From Gliomastix tumulicola (Eukaryota > Ascomycota > Sordariomycetes > Hypocreales > Bionectriaceae): a stretch of 64,000 bases of DNA. Under the pieces are notes generated by a model. The model ran no database searches, was not told where the DNA came from, and worked only from the letters and a program-made list of their open reading frames with translations. The position numbers and the translations under genes were made by a program. Location of the stretch: NCBI GenBank assembly GCA_001599755.1, contig BCHX01000005.1, forward strand, positions 2,910,409 to 2,974,408. The letters are read 5' to 3'. Positions 1 to 12,268 of this stretch are shown piece by piece (position 1 is the stretch's first letter; every line of letters starts with the position of its first letter).

Positions 1-928
1 CCGGTCCGTCGACCCGAAGGCCTGGGGCAGGCGCGCGAGATGCCCGCGGCACAGCGGCGCCCAGGGGATCAGGCCGACGCCCGTGTCATTGCAGAAGCGG
101 TTCATCTCGCGCTCCTCCTCGCGGTAGAGCAGGTTGTACTGGTTCTGCATGCTGACAAAGGGCGTCCACCCGTTGCGCTCCGCCGCGAACTGCATGCGCG
201 CGAACTGCGTCGCCCACATGCTGCTCGCGCCGATGTACCGCACTTTCCCGGACTGCACCAGGTCGTGCAGCGCCTTCATCGTCTCCTCGATGGGCGTGAA
301 GCGGTCGAAGCGGTGGATCTGCAGCAGGTCGATGTACGGCGTGTCCAGTCGTCGGAGCGACGCCTCGACCTGGTTGAAGATGGCCGTCCGCGAGAGCCCG
401 AAGGCGTTCTGGTAGTCCTTGGACGCGTCGAACGCCTCTCTGTTCACGAAGTGGCGGGACTCTGCTGATGTGTGAGAAAAAGCACGGAATCTCGGGAGAA
501 AAGGAACAGAACTGCTTACCAGGGTCCTCGCCGACGGCCCAGAAGCACTTGGTCAGGATGACAACCTTCTCGCGCGGGATATTGTACTTCTTGATGGCCT
601 TGCCGACAATCTCCTCGGACACGCCGTTGGAGTAGACGTTGGCCGTGTCCCAGGTGTTGAGGCCGCGGTCGTAGGCTGCCTTGAGCAGGGGCAGGGCCTG
701 TAAGGCGAGTGAGCCAGTGAGTTTGTTGAATCATGTGACGTGACTATGTGACTTCGGTGAACATACCTCCTCCTCCTCGATGACCCAAGGGAGAGTCCTC
801 TTGTCGCCGAAGCTCATGCAGCCAAAGATGGGCACAGAGACACGGAGGCCCGACTTGCCCAGCTGGCGGTACTCGCACTTGCTGTTCTCGACGGACTCCT
901 TGAGCCGGGAAGACAATTCGGACGACAT
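1..928 (-). CDS. Aldo/keto reductase, 3' end beyond the left edge
   Basis: This is an NADPH-dependent aldo/keto reductase of the fungal aryl-alcohol dehydrogenase / Kv-beta-like group, presumably a cytosolic enzyme reducing aldehydes or ketones. Three exons are visible: 928-767, 697-520 and 461 onward, with GT-AG introns at 698-766 and 462-519 that keep one frame. The catalytic tetrad is readable as Asp71 (NTWDTANVY), Tyr76, Lys104 (ILTKCF) and His163 (DLLQIHRFD). Downstream come GKVRYIGASS and the NADP-region stretch LIPWAPLCRGHLAR. The C-terminal third, including the usual cofactor-binding loop, lies outside the window, so the gene is incomplete here. The start at 928 is chosen because the exon opens with an acidic/basic head followed by the expected CEYRQLGKSGLRVS strand. 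It diverges from the kinase gene, sharing a 0.9-kb spacer. The substrate cannot be told from sequence. Confidence 0.9.
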
Positions 929-1835
929 GGTGAGAGGTTGGTTGCGGTGGGTGCCGAGGTCTTGAACGGTAGGGTTTTGCTATTCCAGTTGCACTGTGAG
1001 TGAGGTTCCTTAGTCGACGGATGATGTATCTCTTTGTCGTCAACGTCAGTGAGGGGAGACGCCCCAGCTCTCCTCTTTAATCGAAGCTGGCAAGCGGGGG
1101 CGGGGGATGTCCAACCGAGACCTGCTTGTTAACTCCGGATGGCGATATCCATTTTATCCAGCCGTTTAATCTATGAGATGGCCAGTGTCGTTGACGAAAT
1201 GAGGTGCTCGGCTCGATTTATCCAGGACCCAACGCTACAGGGTAAGCCAGTGCCTCAAGATCACACTCGACTAGTTCACACAGGATCGGCTCTTGCACAC
1301 TCAAGCGGGATATATGAATATGAACGGGGTTGGCCCCAGTTTGAAGGTGATGTATTGGCCACTAGCTGACCTGTGAATGCTAAGATGATTGCCTACTATT
1401 CAAGCAACTGATTGGAGCTGTTGCTTTCTCGTTTTTGATGGGCAGGTGTTCGTGGCACGCGCTTGATACTGGTGTAGGGGTGATTCAGATAGGCCACCTT
1501 CAATAAGAGTTATTATAATTGTCCGTGAATCTTCATTCATTGCGGTGATGGCAAGCAGAATTGATCGTCACCGTGGAATTAATTGGGGGAGCTGTATTTC
1601 ATCTTTTGTCACAAGAGCCATAGAATTCAAGGCGAAGTTTGAACCAATCTAACTGAGGTTGACAAAAAAGAGATGATGGCAACAAACTGTGTGTCTCAGG
1701 CCCAATAATCTGAACATGGGGCAGATAAAAGTGACAGCCGCACTTTTTGTGTCACCCCACTTTCAACTCACCTCATCCATCCTCATTCACCCTCTCCCAA
1801 TCCTCATCTCAAACATCCACCCCTATCAACGAACC
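929..1835. other. Intergenic, divergent promoter region
   Basis: About 0.9 kb lies between two divergent genes (aldo/keto reductase and kinase). It presumably holds both promoters. The 80 bp before the kinase ATG are pyrimidine-rich (CCCACTTTCAACTCACCTC and similar), as is common for fungal core promoters and leaders. No gene or recognisable element is seen. Confidence 0.6.
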
Positions 1836-3025
1836 ATGTCCGGCAGCTGGAAGTCCACGCTGTCAGCCCTAGATCGCTACGAAGTCATCGAGAAAATCCA
1901 GCAGACCTCTCACCTCCCCGCAGCCGACGCCATCGCCCTCGAGCAAACAGCCTTCGCCTCCTCCTCCACGCTCGCCGAGTACCAAGCCGCCTGCTCCTCC
2001 GCCTCCGCCCCGTCCCAAGCCCAGCAGGAAAACAACGACGGCACAGAAACGCTAGACGACGGAGCCCAAGATGAGGGCGTCAGGATCGGCCCCTACACCA
2101 ACTGCCACCCCGTCGCCTCAGGCGTGACATCCACCGTCTTCCGCTGCGGCACCACCACCGCCCTCAAGGTCATCATCCCGACCTCCCAGCCCATCGAGCC
2201 GCACAACCCGTCCCGCGAGGTGCGCATCCTCGAGCAGCTGAGAGACGGGCCGCACATCATCTCCTTGCTCTCCGCCTTCCGCGACCAGGAGCAGCGGCTC
2301 GTGCTCGCGTTCCCCTACATGCCCTGCACGCTGGCCGATATCGCGCCCGAGGACGTCGACACGCGGAGGGTTTTGAGGGAAGTGTTCAGTGGCCTGGCGT
2401 ACATACACGCGCAGGGCATCATCCACCGCGACGTGAAGCCGTCGGCGGTCCTCCTACCCTCGGCGAGCGGTCCAGCGTATATATCCGACTTTGGCACGGC
2501 GTGGCACCCCAATTTCTCACCTGCGTCCGAGCCCCCCGACGCAAAGATCCTGGACATCGGCACGGGACCCTACAGGGCACCCGAGGTCCTCTTCGGCGAC
2601 CGCAGCTACACCGCCGCCATCGACACCTGGGCCGCGGGCGTCATGCTCGCCGAGATGCTCGGCCACCCGCTCTTCGAGTCCCGCCCCGCGCACGAGGACG
2701 GCAGCCAGCTCGGGCTCATCCTCAGCATCTTTAAGACGCTCGGGACGCCGACAAGGGAGACGTGGCCTGAGGCGGAGGGGTTCAAGGTCACGCCCTTTGA
2801 GCTATGGACCGTGTTTCCGGGGAAGAGCTGGGAGGAGCTGCTGCCCGGTGTGGAGGAGGGATGGAGGGAGCTTGTGGGTGCGTTGGTGAGGTTTGACGGG
2901 TCGAGGGCGACGGCCGAGCAGGTGAGTTTTATATTTTTCGCTTTCACATTTTCTATCCTAATTTTTTTTAATGTTCGCTGACATATATCTTTTAGGCTCT
3001 CCGCTTTAAGGTACTCCAAGACTGA
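1836..3025 (+). CDS. CDK-like (CMGC) serine/threonine protein kinase
   Basis: 371-residue protein kinase in two exons, 1836-2921 and 2996-3025, with an intron at 2922-2995 leaving a nine-residue last exon. Seen directly: the VAIK-type lysine Lys111 (TALKVI), helix-C Glu128, the HRD motif with Asp199, DFG at 218-220 and the APE motif at 248-250 (YRAPEVLFG). The glycine loop is degenerate (ASGVTSTVFRC). The catalytic loop reads HRDVKPSAVLL, so the Mg-binding Asn of HRDxxxxN is Ala204. The domain lacks a regulatory extension but has about 90 extra N-terminal residues rich in Ser/Ala. The layout resembles fungal CDK-activating kinases of the Csk1 type, but that assignment is inference. The start at 1836 is the first Met after a leader; an upstream in-frame Met would add 49 unlikely residues. 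Whether it is catalytically active is open because of Ala204. Confidence 0.85.
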
Positions 3026-3067
3026 AGTCATACCAAAAAAAAATAGACAACGAAACCAACGCTTCCA

Positions 3068-6000
3068 TCACTGCCTCCTCTTGGCCGTGTCCGCCCCGAG
3101 ATAGTCAATTGGGTTCCTACACAACGGACACGAGTTCTGGCTGCTGCTCTGGAACCACTTGTACAGACACGTCCGGTGGAACAGGTTCTTGCACGTCGAG
3201 CACCGCTTGTCGGGCATCCGCTTGTCCGTGCTGATGATACTGTAGCAGATGGCGCACTCGCCCTGCCCCTTCAGCGCGCCAACAATGTTACGGCGGAACA
3301 CCTGCAGGCCGTCGACGATGTTGCCGTTGGAAAAGGTGATGACGCCCTGTGTCGTCATGATCCACGACTGCCACTTGCGCTCCGTTACAGCGACACGGTT
3401 GAGGCTGGACACGGTGATGGTGTCAATCGGATACGACTGTCCGATGCGGATCGAGATGGATGCCTGGGACTCGTCGACCTCGTAGCCCGCCGTGACTTCC
3501 CTTCCGGCGCGGGACACGCGCACGATAAGCTCCTGCTCGTCTTCTGGGGGCGGCTCCTGCCCGTCGGCCCAGGCCTGGACCTCGCTCATCAGGTCATCGA
3601 TGATGAGCGGGGAGAAGTACTTGGTCGTCCAGGCCTCGACGGCGACGCGCGTCTGCTTGGAGCGGCAGTCGATGTACCAGGTCCGGAACAGGCCCGGGAC
3701 GAACTTGAGCGTGAGGTAGTAGAGGTGCACGAGCAGCAGCTGCATGCTCTTCTCCTCCACCTCGGCGTCCGCGAGTTTGATGTCAAAATCCCGGATCTGG
3801 GTTGAGTCAATGCGCGCCTTGTCGAGATTCAGTGCGTGCGCTGCCGAGTGGCCGAGCACATCGAATGCGAAATCCAGCAATGGAGGGATGCATCCCTCGG
3901 TCTTGAGATTCTCCATGTAATCGTTGCGGATCTTGAAGGATGAGGAGGCGAAGGCGTCGTATACGAGTTTCCAGGCGAGGAGGTAGCATCGAACGGCCGA
4001 GGGGAAGAGGGCCAGCGCTTCGTCGGAATACTTCTCTAGTGTCGGTGCGTCGAGCAGCAGAGATAGGAGCTCATCAGGGAGGCGCGCGTCTACTCAGCGT
4101 TAGCTTACTAGAAATACTATGACAAGGGTGAATTTTCTCACCCTTCTTATCCAGCAACAGGTCAATCGACTGCTGCTCTTGTTGTTCCGGAAGTGCCCTG
4201 TGCAGTAGGTTGAAGGAAGCCGTCTGGATATCCCGCGACTCCGACGCAACCAAGGGGAAGAGCTCAGCCAGATCAGGCAGGAACCGTGTCGAGATCTTCT
4301 CTACCTCTCGGCAAAGAATACCGTCGACGATTGTCTGCGGCTGGGATGATTCCTCGCGGTCTAGTTGCAGTAGCTTGACGAGACAGTTGGCCTTGGTCTC
4401 TGAGACTTCCTTGAGGGCATCCTCTAGATCGTCGTTTGGCTCCTGCAACGTCTCGAGGACCCTGAAAAGCTTCAGGGATGCATGGATATATGGTAGCGCG
4501 AGAGGTAGAGGATCGTTCTGAGCCCTCGTCCATAGCGATATGCAAAACCCAATCGTATTCTCCCAGAACGATCCGTACACGTCCTTCATGCACGGCAGGA
4601 TTTGAGCCATCGCGCGGCACGCTTCAGCGCTGAGCTGGGGGTTGAGATCATCCGGCCCTTCGAACCAGGATGTGATTTGCTTCGCTGCGAAGACGATCCT
4701 GTTGTTCGCTACGGGAAGCTCGCCCTGTTCGTAGACCTGGCCGCATACTGTGAGGAGGGCCAGCGCGAGGAGAGCCTTGTCAGTGTTGGCCTTTGCCCCC
4801 GCAATGTCGCTAACTAAGCGGTTGCAGAACGTGTTGACGGCTTTCGATGACTGCAGAGCCTCTTTGAGTCCTGTTAGGATTGCTGCTGCCACGAGGACAG
4901 TCTCGGGCGATGACTTGAGGTATTCAGGCTTGAGAAGCTTCCCTTCTAGCGAAGCGGTGAACCCCTGTGCTTCGACCGTCGCTTGTATCAAATCGGACAG
5001 CGCCCGTGAGCTGTACAGTCCTCTGGGCGTTAGACTCCCGGCCTCGGCGATCAGTGTGTCAATTAGCTGAGCGAGCGTCGAGTGTTCCTCAACCGCGTCG
5101 GCTGCTCCCACAACTGATGAGTTGATGAACTCTCTCGAGACAGATACAAGCTCGTCGGCTTCTGACAATGCCTCAGCGGAGTCGAGATTCTGCCAGAGAC
5201 CATTCTTTGAGCCAAGAGTTATCTGGTCTGACACAAGCTGGATTGTGAGGGACTGGAGGAACAACAGCCCGACCAACAATTCTTTAGGCAAGCTTGAGAA
5301 GTCCTGCCTCTGCTGGAGAAGTCGACTTAGGTAAAGAGCCATTCGAGCTGGGACGGACCGACCCTTGCGGTCGCGTGGCAACGAAGCGCTGGGTCCAGCA
5401 GGTGAACTCTTTACTAGGAAGAGGGCGCCGCCTATACTGCTTGTGATGGACAATGAGGGTTCAATGGGCTGCTGAAGAAATGGTTCTAGCGCTGACGCCC
5501 AAACCGCGGTGCTGGGGAAGACTTCTTCTAGGGGAGCACCAGGGCTATCTTTAACATGCCGAAGGATCGTCTCGATGCTGAAGGATTGTTAGTGCGTTGA
5601 ATTTGTATGGGGGAAGAGCAAACATACTCGAGAGATTGAGCATCTGCCCGTTCCAGATTGGACTGCACGATGCTTACCACAGGCAGCGTTTCACTACCAT
5701 GCGTATCTAGCAGAGACCTGATCGTGTCTGCTCTACTCGAGACGGACTCGGACTTGAGCTCTGAGAGACTCAGCAGACGTCCTACTACCGCCATCTGCAT
5801 ATCCTCATCTGAGGCAAGGAGCTGGGGCTGGCCCTTGACCAGAATCCCCATGGCCTTCAAGGCGTTATTCGCCTCCTGGGAGTCGCTGTCAAGCGCGGCA
5901 ATAAGCTCGCGAAGAAGTGTCTGAGACCCGGTCTGGCTTAGGGCTCCATAAGTGACAGCTGTCGAGAGCAAACTGAAAGTCTCGGCATCATCCTGCAGAC

Positions 6001-8038
6001 TCGAGGTCGTTCGGGAAAGGATGGCTTTTTGCAAGTCTTCTCTTTCTTTCGCAAGAGTAGAAGACGCTTGGTCGGAGATCAGGGCACCTAGAGCGTTGTC
6101 GCGGGGTTCTGAGGAAGGGAGTCCCAGCACTCCATCTACCCACGTCTTCCACACTGCCGCAAACTCAGTCATCTGGCTACTATTCGTGCCTAGGAGACGG
6201 AGGCAGGACAGAAGATACTTAGCCGAGGGCGACCCTATAGCCTTGGAAATGTCACTCTGAGCAGCCGACTGTAGGAAGCCTGCGACCTTTTGCCATTCCT
6301 CGCCCAGGAACAAGTGGGGGGCAGTGCTCAAGGCGAACTCGATCACGCGAGCAGCGCCAAAGGGCTTCAGGTTGCGGCTCTCAAGGAGAGAGAGGGACTG
6401 CGAGATGACGGACGCTGATGGGTCGACCGTATGATCTGTTGGTGCCGGACTCAACCCCTCGAGTCTGGAATGTAACTGCCCTACAAGGCCAAACCAGCGC
6501 CGCCCTTCCTCTGCAACCTTATCCTGGGATGTCTGGAACTCTTTGGAGACTTCTGGTAGGGAGGCGGCTAGATTGGCACGGAAAATCTCACCTAAGCGAT
6601 GCCACTCCTCAGCGAACGCGGAGGAGAGCGGCGCTTGAGAGTCCGCGGCAGCAACGTACGCATCGACGAGTATGGCCAAGGCATTAGGCCCGGTCGGCAC
6701 ACCACTTGGACGGCCAGACACGGCAAAGAAAAACTGTTCGAACAGCGGGAAGATGTGCTCCTTCCCAAATGCCAGCTGCTCCTCGGCAGAAAGGGATTGC
6801 AACAGTCGTCTGGCCGTATCTAAATAGCACTTCCAAGCGGAGGACGTATTCGTCCGCGGCTCTTCGCGATTGGTGACCCCCGACTTCAGGGATGAAAGGA
6901 GGCTGGACGCCGTATCAGGGGTCCACAGACTCGAGGGAATCGCATTCAGGAGCTGGTCGAGATACTCCCAGAATTTAGACGGACTGCCCTGGGACCCCTT
7001 GATGATGAAGGCTTGGAGCCGAGAAAGGGGGGTTTTCTTCTCCGAACCAGAACTCCAAATATCTGGGTATGACTGAGTGAGCTTGGTCAGGACTCGGACA
7101 TACTCGAGGGCAGACCCGGCCTGGTTTGTGCGCAGGCCTCCGGTGACGATGGCTTGTCTGGCTTTGATATCATCTGCGTAAGGGAGTTTCCGATCCAGGG
7201 ATGCAAAGAGCAGGTGGCATATCGTTTTGCGGACAGTGGTATCGCTAAGAGTGATGCTCTTCCACACAGCATCCTCGCTGAAAAAGTCATCGTATAGATC
7301 CCGGACCTTGTCCATGTCCGCAGCCTCAACTTTCTGTAGCAGACCGAGAACAAGAGACAAGCTCGAGGCCACGACACGGAAATACTTGGCCTCGGCATCC
7401 TCGGACGTAGTCGACCGCTCATCGCTCAACGTATCGCGAGTCTCCCGGATGGCCTCGATGGCATACTCCAGGATCGGGCGCTGGCACTTTTTCCAGAAGG
7501 CGACGACCTTGTCCGGCGTGGTCAAGAAGGACGACAGCCCGTCGTTAGCCGCGCGAGCGACACCACGGTCACGGTCATAGATACCCGACAACCACGCGCC
7601 TACGACCGATGGAATGTGCTTCTCCATGCGCTTCCGGGCCGACTTGAGCAGCTCGAGCTGCAGCAGATGCGACAGCTCGCGCACCCGTCGCGAGTTGTCG
7701 ATGGACGTCCGCGGGTACAGCTGCACCCAGACGGACAGAATAGCCTCGTCGACGCCGCCATCCTGCTCGAAGGGATGCGCCTGGGCAAAGGCGACGAGCT
7801 CGTCGAGGGCCTTGCTCTTGGTGGTGGGGTCCTTCTTCAGCAGGTTTTTCAGCGACACGACGACGTTGGGATCCTGGACGGCGGCGAGGGACGGCGGCTC
7901 GGCGAGGTAGGAGAGGGAAGAGCCGCCGATCGAGGAGGAGAAGCCGCCGGGAGCGCCGAAACCGAAGCCGCCGCCGCGGGAGGAGGACGCTGAGGCGGCG
8001 GGCTTGCCCTTGGCCTTGGAGCCCTGGCTACGGCTCAT
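3068..8038 (-). CDS. LTN1: Listerin, RING E3 ubiquitin ligase of ribosome quality control
   Basis: This is the listerin/Ltn1 (Rkr1) ubiquitin ligase. It binds 60S subunits carrying stalled nascent chains and ubiquitinates the chain for proteasomal degradation. Three exons, 8038-5628, 5577-4142 and 4089-3068, are joined by introns of 50 and 52 bp and give 1622 residues, close to yeast Ltn1 (about 1560). Seen: a Gly/Ser-rich start, the conserved N-terminal helix set (DPTTKSKALDELVAFAQAHP), a long alpha-helical HEAT/ARM-like body, and a C-terminal RING-CH finger from residue 1561. The finger ligands are Cys1561, Cys1564, Cys1579, Cys1582, His1587, Cys1590, Cys1603 and Cys1606 (CAIC, CSTC, HRTC, CPLC). 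Its stop lies 42 bp from the convergent kinase stop. The frame is continuous through both junctions and I see no damage. Confidence 0.96.
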
Positions 8039-9195
8039 TGTGCGGGGTGGGACTGATGCGCTGGTGGGCGCTGGTGTGAGGCCAGGACCATGCGATGGAG
8101 GGAGATGGACTTAGAGTCTGTGCTTGTCGCTGATCTCAGGGGATTCGAGTGTCAAGATATGCTGTCGTAGGACAAAGACACGTGAGGCGCGTGTGTTGGT
8201 GCTGTTCTTCAGCCCACCGCGGGGTGAGTTTGATTTCTGCTGATGTCACTCAAGCTGCTTTCAACCCCACTGTCCAGTGCATGTAAAAGTAGTGACTGTA
8301 AGGATAAAGCCCAAGCAATTTGGAAAGGGGAAACAGAAGAGAGAAAGAAGTGAAGAAAATTTGATGATGCCGAAGAATTAAACAATTGCCATGGTTTGGA
8401 AGCAGATCGAAGCCTGCATTAGTAGAGAGAGCTGCTTCTCAAACCATCACTGAGGCCTTCGAAAGTTAGTCATGCCGGCGAAGAGCTTTAGGCGGTCCGA
8501 ATTTCAATTTGGCACCCATTGTGGAGTGGAGTCGCAGTGTCGCATCTTCCCCACGATCATCTTTCCCTTTTTCGTGGATCAAGGGAAGCCGAATTCCAGA
8601 CTCGAGGACCCGAGTCTCAAGTTCTAATCCTCGAGTCCATGGCAGATTCTTCCGCCCAACAGACAACTTGGGGCATCCGTGATTGACCACAATGTGCACG
8701 CGCCAGCCCAGCTCAGGGCTGAGCCGAGCCGAATGCAACGCACGACTCCAACTGGCAATTTCCACCCAGAACGCGGGCCACCGAATCCTCCCTGGTGTGC
8801 ACCAGGATGACACAAACGGCCCCCAAATCAGCCACTCCCCAGTCTAAGCCAACCAGGACCCGAGCCTTGTCGCAGAATTGGGTGTTGCACAGACGCACGG
8901 ACGTCTAGAGCTGAAAGGGTTCATAACGAAAGACTACAAGATCAGCGTCGCTGCTTGCTCGGTGACAGGGCCTGCTGGGAGGACGCTCTCCTGTGGCACA
9001 GCCCAAAATAGCTCGCGCTGCGCCCGGGACAGGCAGATTAGAAACATGGTCTAGGGATGCGGGAGACAGTTGTCACACGGAGGGGCTTGCCTTGCTCCTC
9101 TCGATCGCTCTTATAGATGATCGGCTGCCCGTCCCCCTCCCCGTTTCCTGACGCTCGGATTTCCCGTCCACGTCTGCCCTCAATTATCGACAAAG
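8039..9195. other. Intergenic, divergent promoter region
   Basis: About 1.15 kb between listerin and the membrane-protein gene, which are divergent. Several CTCGAG/GACCCGAGTC-like short repeats occur near 8600-8660, but no convincing gene, RNA or known element is seen. Confidence 0.55.
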
Positions 9196-10089
9196 ATGGA
9201 CGCGCAGTTTTCAGCCTCACCCGTGTCGCGCCCGTTGGAGACGCCCAAGTACCTCGCGCCTGGAAACTCGGACGCGCCAGAGGTTGTGCCGTCCGATGGC
9301 ACGCTGCCTGTCTCCAAGTGGACGCCGTCGCCCAGGCCGTCTACGCCGCCGGAGGTCGTGCCCAAGCATGAGCGGTCGTGTTTCAAGCGGGCGACGATAT
9401 GCGGGCTCGTCCCGGCTGTGTTTATACTGCTGGTCACACTCGTCGTGGTCATCATCGCGGCAGCGGTTGGTGGAGGAGTAGGCGGGTCGATAGCGGTCAA
9501 AAATGCGAGATCGTATGTGATGGACTTTTTATTATGAGAGAAATGGATGTGTGGCTGACTGAAACCCGTGCGCAGAGAAGGGATAGCTGAGGGAAAGTCT
9601 TCATGTTCTGCAGTGGACACTTTCCTCGATACCACCACCACCGCAACCTCAATATCCTCAACATCAACATCCTCAACATCAGAATCCTCTGCCTCGCCAA
9701 CCGAGACAGACTATTCACCGCCAGATAACGTCATCCTAACCCTGAATTGCCCTTCCCTCACCGGCGACAGGACATCTACCGAACTTGACAGCAGTCATAT
9801 CTACTACTTCGAGACCGAGTGCGGCGTCGACAGAAAAGGCGACAACATCAACATCGTCGCCGTCATCACCTATTCGTTCGAACATTGTCTGCGTGCCTGC
9901 GGGGCGTACAACCGCTACGATAGGGGCGACAAGTGTGTGGCCGTGACGTTCATAGCTGACTTGACCTCGCTCTCGACCGAAGGGTTCGGTGGGAACTGCT
10001 ACCTGAAGAGTGCGCAGGGAGACAGGGAGATGTTTAAGCCTTCGCAGCGCAATACTCGAGTTTCGGCCCTGCTCGTAGAAAATAACTGA
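9196..10089 (+). CDS. Single-pass membrane protein with extracellular PAN/apple-like domain
   Basis: 276-residue protein in two exons (9196-9512, 9576-10089) separated by a 63-bp intron. Residues 1-65 are Pro/Ser-rich and would be cytoplasmic. A strong hydrophobic segment lies at about 68-92 (LVPAVFILLVTLVVVI) preceded by His/Lys/Arg, and is followed by Gly-rich sequence. A Ser/Thr-rich stalk comes next, then a C-terminal domain with regularly spaced cysteines (FETECGVD, FEHCLRACGAYN, DKCVAVTF, GGNCYLKS). This cysteine pattern resembles PAN/apple domains that follow a single transmembrane helix in many fungal proteins of unknown role. No signal peptide is seen, so a type II topology with the domain outside is inferred. 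No enzyme motif is present. Function unknown; possibly binding of carbohydrate or protein at the cell surface. Confidence 0.85.
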
Positions 10090-10220
10090 GGCTCTTACCG
10101 GAAGTAGGGATTTGGGTGGGACAGAGAATGGCGATCATTTGTTCATTGAGCTAGCGTTTACATGTTTAATGCTGATACACCACAATATGTTTCAATAAAT
10201 CTCGGTCAGAACTTGGCATC

Positions 10221-12177
10221 TCAGCTGTGAGCCTTGATCAGCTCTGCCGCGTACTCGGCAACGGCATACACTGTGGACTGTGTATGCGCCGCGGGGAGCA
10301 GGGGGATGATACTCGCGTCCACAACCCAGAGACCTTCCACCCCGTACACTCTCAGCTTCGTGTCGACCACACCGCCAAGCTCCCTCGGCATCAAGGCTGC
10401 CGTGCCGACGGGATGATCAAAGCTGGGTGAAAGCAATGAACCCCTCAGTGCCTCCTCGATCTCGGCATCTGAGTCGATACTCGCACCAGGAGACAGCTCC
10501 ACAGGCTCGAGCACCGCGACGCTATCGGCGCTCATGAAGGCCCGGGTCTTCTGCAGGGCACGCACGCTGAGCAGCACATCGACGGGATTCGCGGCCGTGT
10601 TGAAGTCGACGAGCGGTGGGATCGACGGGTCCGGATCCGTCGAGTTGATGTAGATGGTGCCGCGAGACAGCGGCTTCTGCAACGCAACAGGGACCGAGAC
10701 GGCACCTCCGTACGTAATCTCTACAACACCGGCTTCCGGGTTGAGGAACTGCGACTGGAGGATGGAGCGCTGTTTGAGGAAGCCCTCAACGAGAGCAGGG
10801 TTCTGTGCGTAGACGGCGGGGAGGTGAACAAGCGGCTCCTGGGCGTCGAGAGACTCGGCAACGGCCTCGAAGTCGGGGTCCAGATCGCTGAGCGAAGTGA
10901 AGACGACACGGTTGCCCCAGGCGTGAGAGAATGGGCCAGTCTTGTTGACTTCATACTCTTCCCAGGCTGCGGCATAGAATTCAGGGTCGTTCATGGAATC
11001 GGGGTTGACGGATGTGTTGTTACGGTCTGGGACTAAGATCAGCATATTGAAAGATGCCAAAAGGAGGGGAGGGACTCACAGTCATAGACCACGAAGAATG
11101 CCGGGTGGTCTTGGAAGTTGGCGCCTACACCAGGAGCATCGACCACAATATCAATATCCAAAGACTCGAGGAGATCGGCAGGCCCGACACCGCTGAGCTG
11201 CAGAATGCGCGGGGTATTCACGGCACCAGCTGCGAGGATGACGTTTTGGGATGCCACGAATTTGGACTCCCCGCTATCACGGCTGATGACTTCGATGCCC
11301 GTAGCGCAGCTTCCGTCAAATTTGACAGGCCCGCCGTAGTGACGGACGAGAAGGTCGAGGTTGGCTCGATCCCTGGCCGGGGCATAATATGCCGTCTCAG
11401 CCGTCGAGCGAACAGCCTCCTTGCCATCCGAGTTCTGCGGGAGCCACGCGAGCCCGACATTCTTTCCATCTGCGCCGTCTTTCAGGATAGGCGCACCAAG
11501 GTCCTCAGCCCAAGCTTGTGCTTGTAGTTCTACCTTATGCGTCAGCCAGCTGATAGCCGTAGACCCCGAATTCTGGAGAACTTACCCGCTGCTGGCCACT
11601 GCCAGGAAGGATAGCCAACATGAATTGGCCCGTCCCCGTACGCGTCAGGCGTCCATTCATATCCATACTGCTCAACATACTCCTCCGCCGGAGGCGCGAA
11701 ACGGCTCGACCGTCGGAAATATTTGAGCAGCGTCTCCCACCCCCAGCCAGGGTTCCCCAGTGCCTCCCAGGAGTCATAATCGATGGAGGACCCGCGGTCC
11801 CAAGCCATGCCATTGACGGTCGAGCTGCCACCAACAACATTTCCGATGCGGAGATTCGCGACTCGGCCGCCGAGGTGGACCTGCGGCACGGAGGGCACAT
11901 TGTAGAGGCGAGAGGACTGGTCGCCTGTGGTAAAGAAAGGAACCGTGACATTGATGGTGTTGGCAAAGTCGCCATGCTCGACGACAAGCACCGTCTTGTT
12001 CGAGGACTCAGTGAGTCTGGTGGCGACTACAAGACCACTCGTGCCACCGCCGACGACAATGTAGTCGTATTGATCATGAATCGAGTCTAGACTGCGCTTG
12101 AATTGCTGATCAGACGACGCAAGGCATGCCGTCGCTCCTAAGAGAGCCAGCAGCGCGTGAGGGAGCAGTGAAGGCAT
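10221..12177 (-). CDS. Secreted GMC-family FAD oxidoreductase
   Basis: 617-residue glucose-methanol-choline oxidoreductase. Exons are 12177-11586, 11529-11080 and 11032-10221. The second intron is 47 bp, or 53 bp if the acceptor six bases further on is used; both keep the frame. A signal peptide (MPSLLPHALLALLGATACLA) is followed by the FAD dinucleotide fold VVGGGTSGLVVATRL (Gly43-Gly48) with Glu67. GMC signatures around IGNVVGGSSTVNGMAWDRG and AAGAVNTPRILQLSGVG follow. The active-site pair is His554 (DHPVGTAALMP) and His597 (AAHTQSTVYAVAEY). Several Asn-X-Ser/Thr sites support secretion. The family oxidises alcohols or sugars, often making H2O2; the substrate cannot be assigned (aryl-alcohol oxidase-like or choline-dehydrogenase-like are both possible). 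An upstream in-frame Met would hide the signal peptide, so 12177 is preferred. Confidence 0.93.
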
Positions 12178-12250
12178 CGTGGGTGGTTCAGGAAGGGCAC
12201 AGCTGAGGAGGAAAGAGACCTGCAACCTCAACCCTCACCTGATGTGACAT

Positions 12251-12268
12251 ATCCTGCATATGTAGGAT
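12251..12268. promoter_or_regulatory. 18-bp near-perfect palindrome upstream of the GMC oxidase
   Basis: The sequence ATCCTGCATATGTAGGAT is an inverted repeat with a single mismatched pair, centred on CATATG, 74 bp upstream of the GMC oxidase start codon. Dyad symmetry so close to a start suggests a dimeric factor site, but no known fungal factor is assigned. Inference only. Confidence 0.3.
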
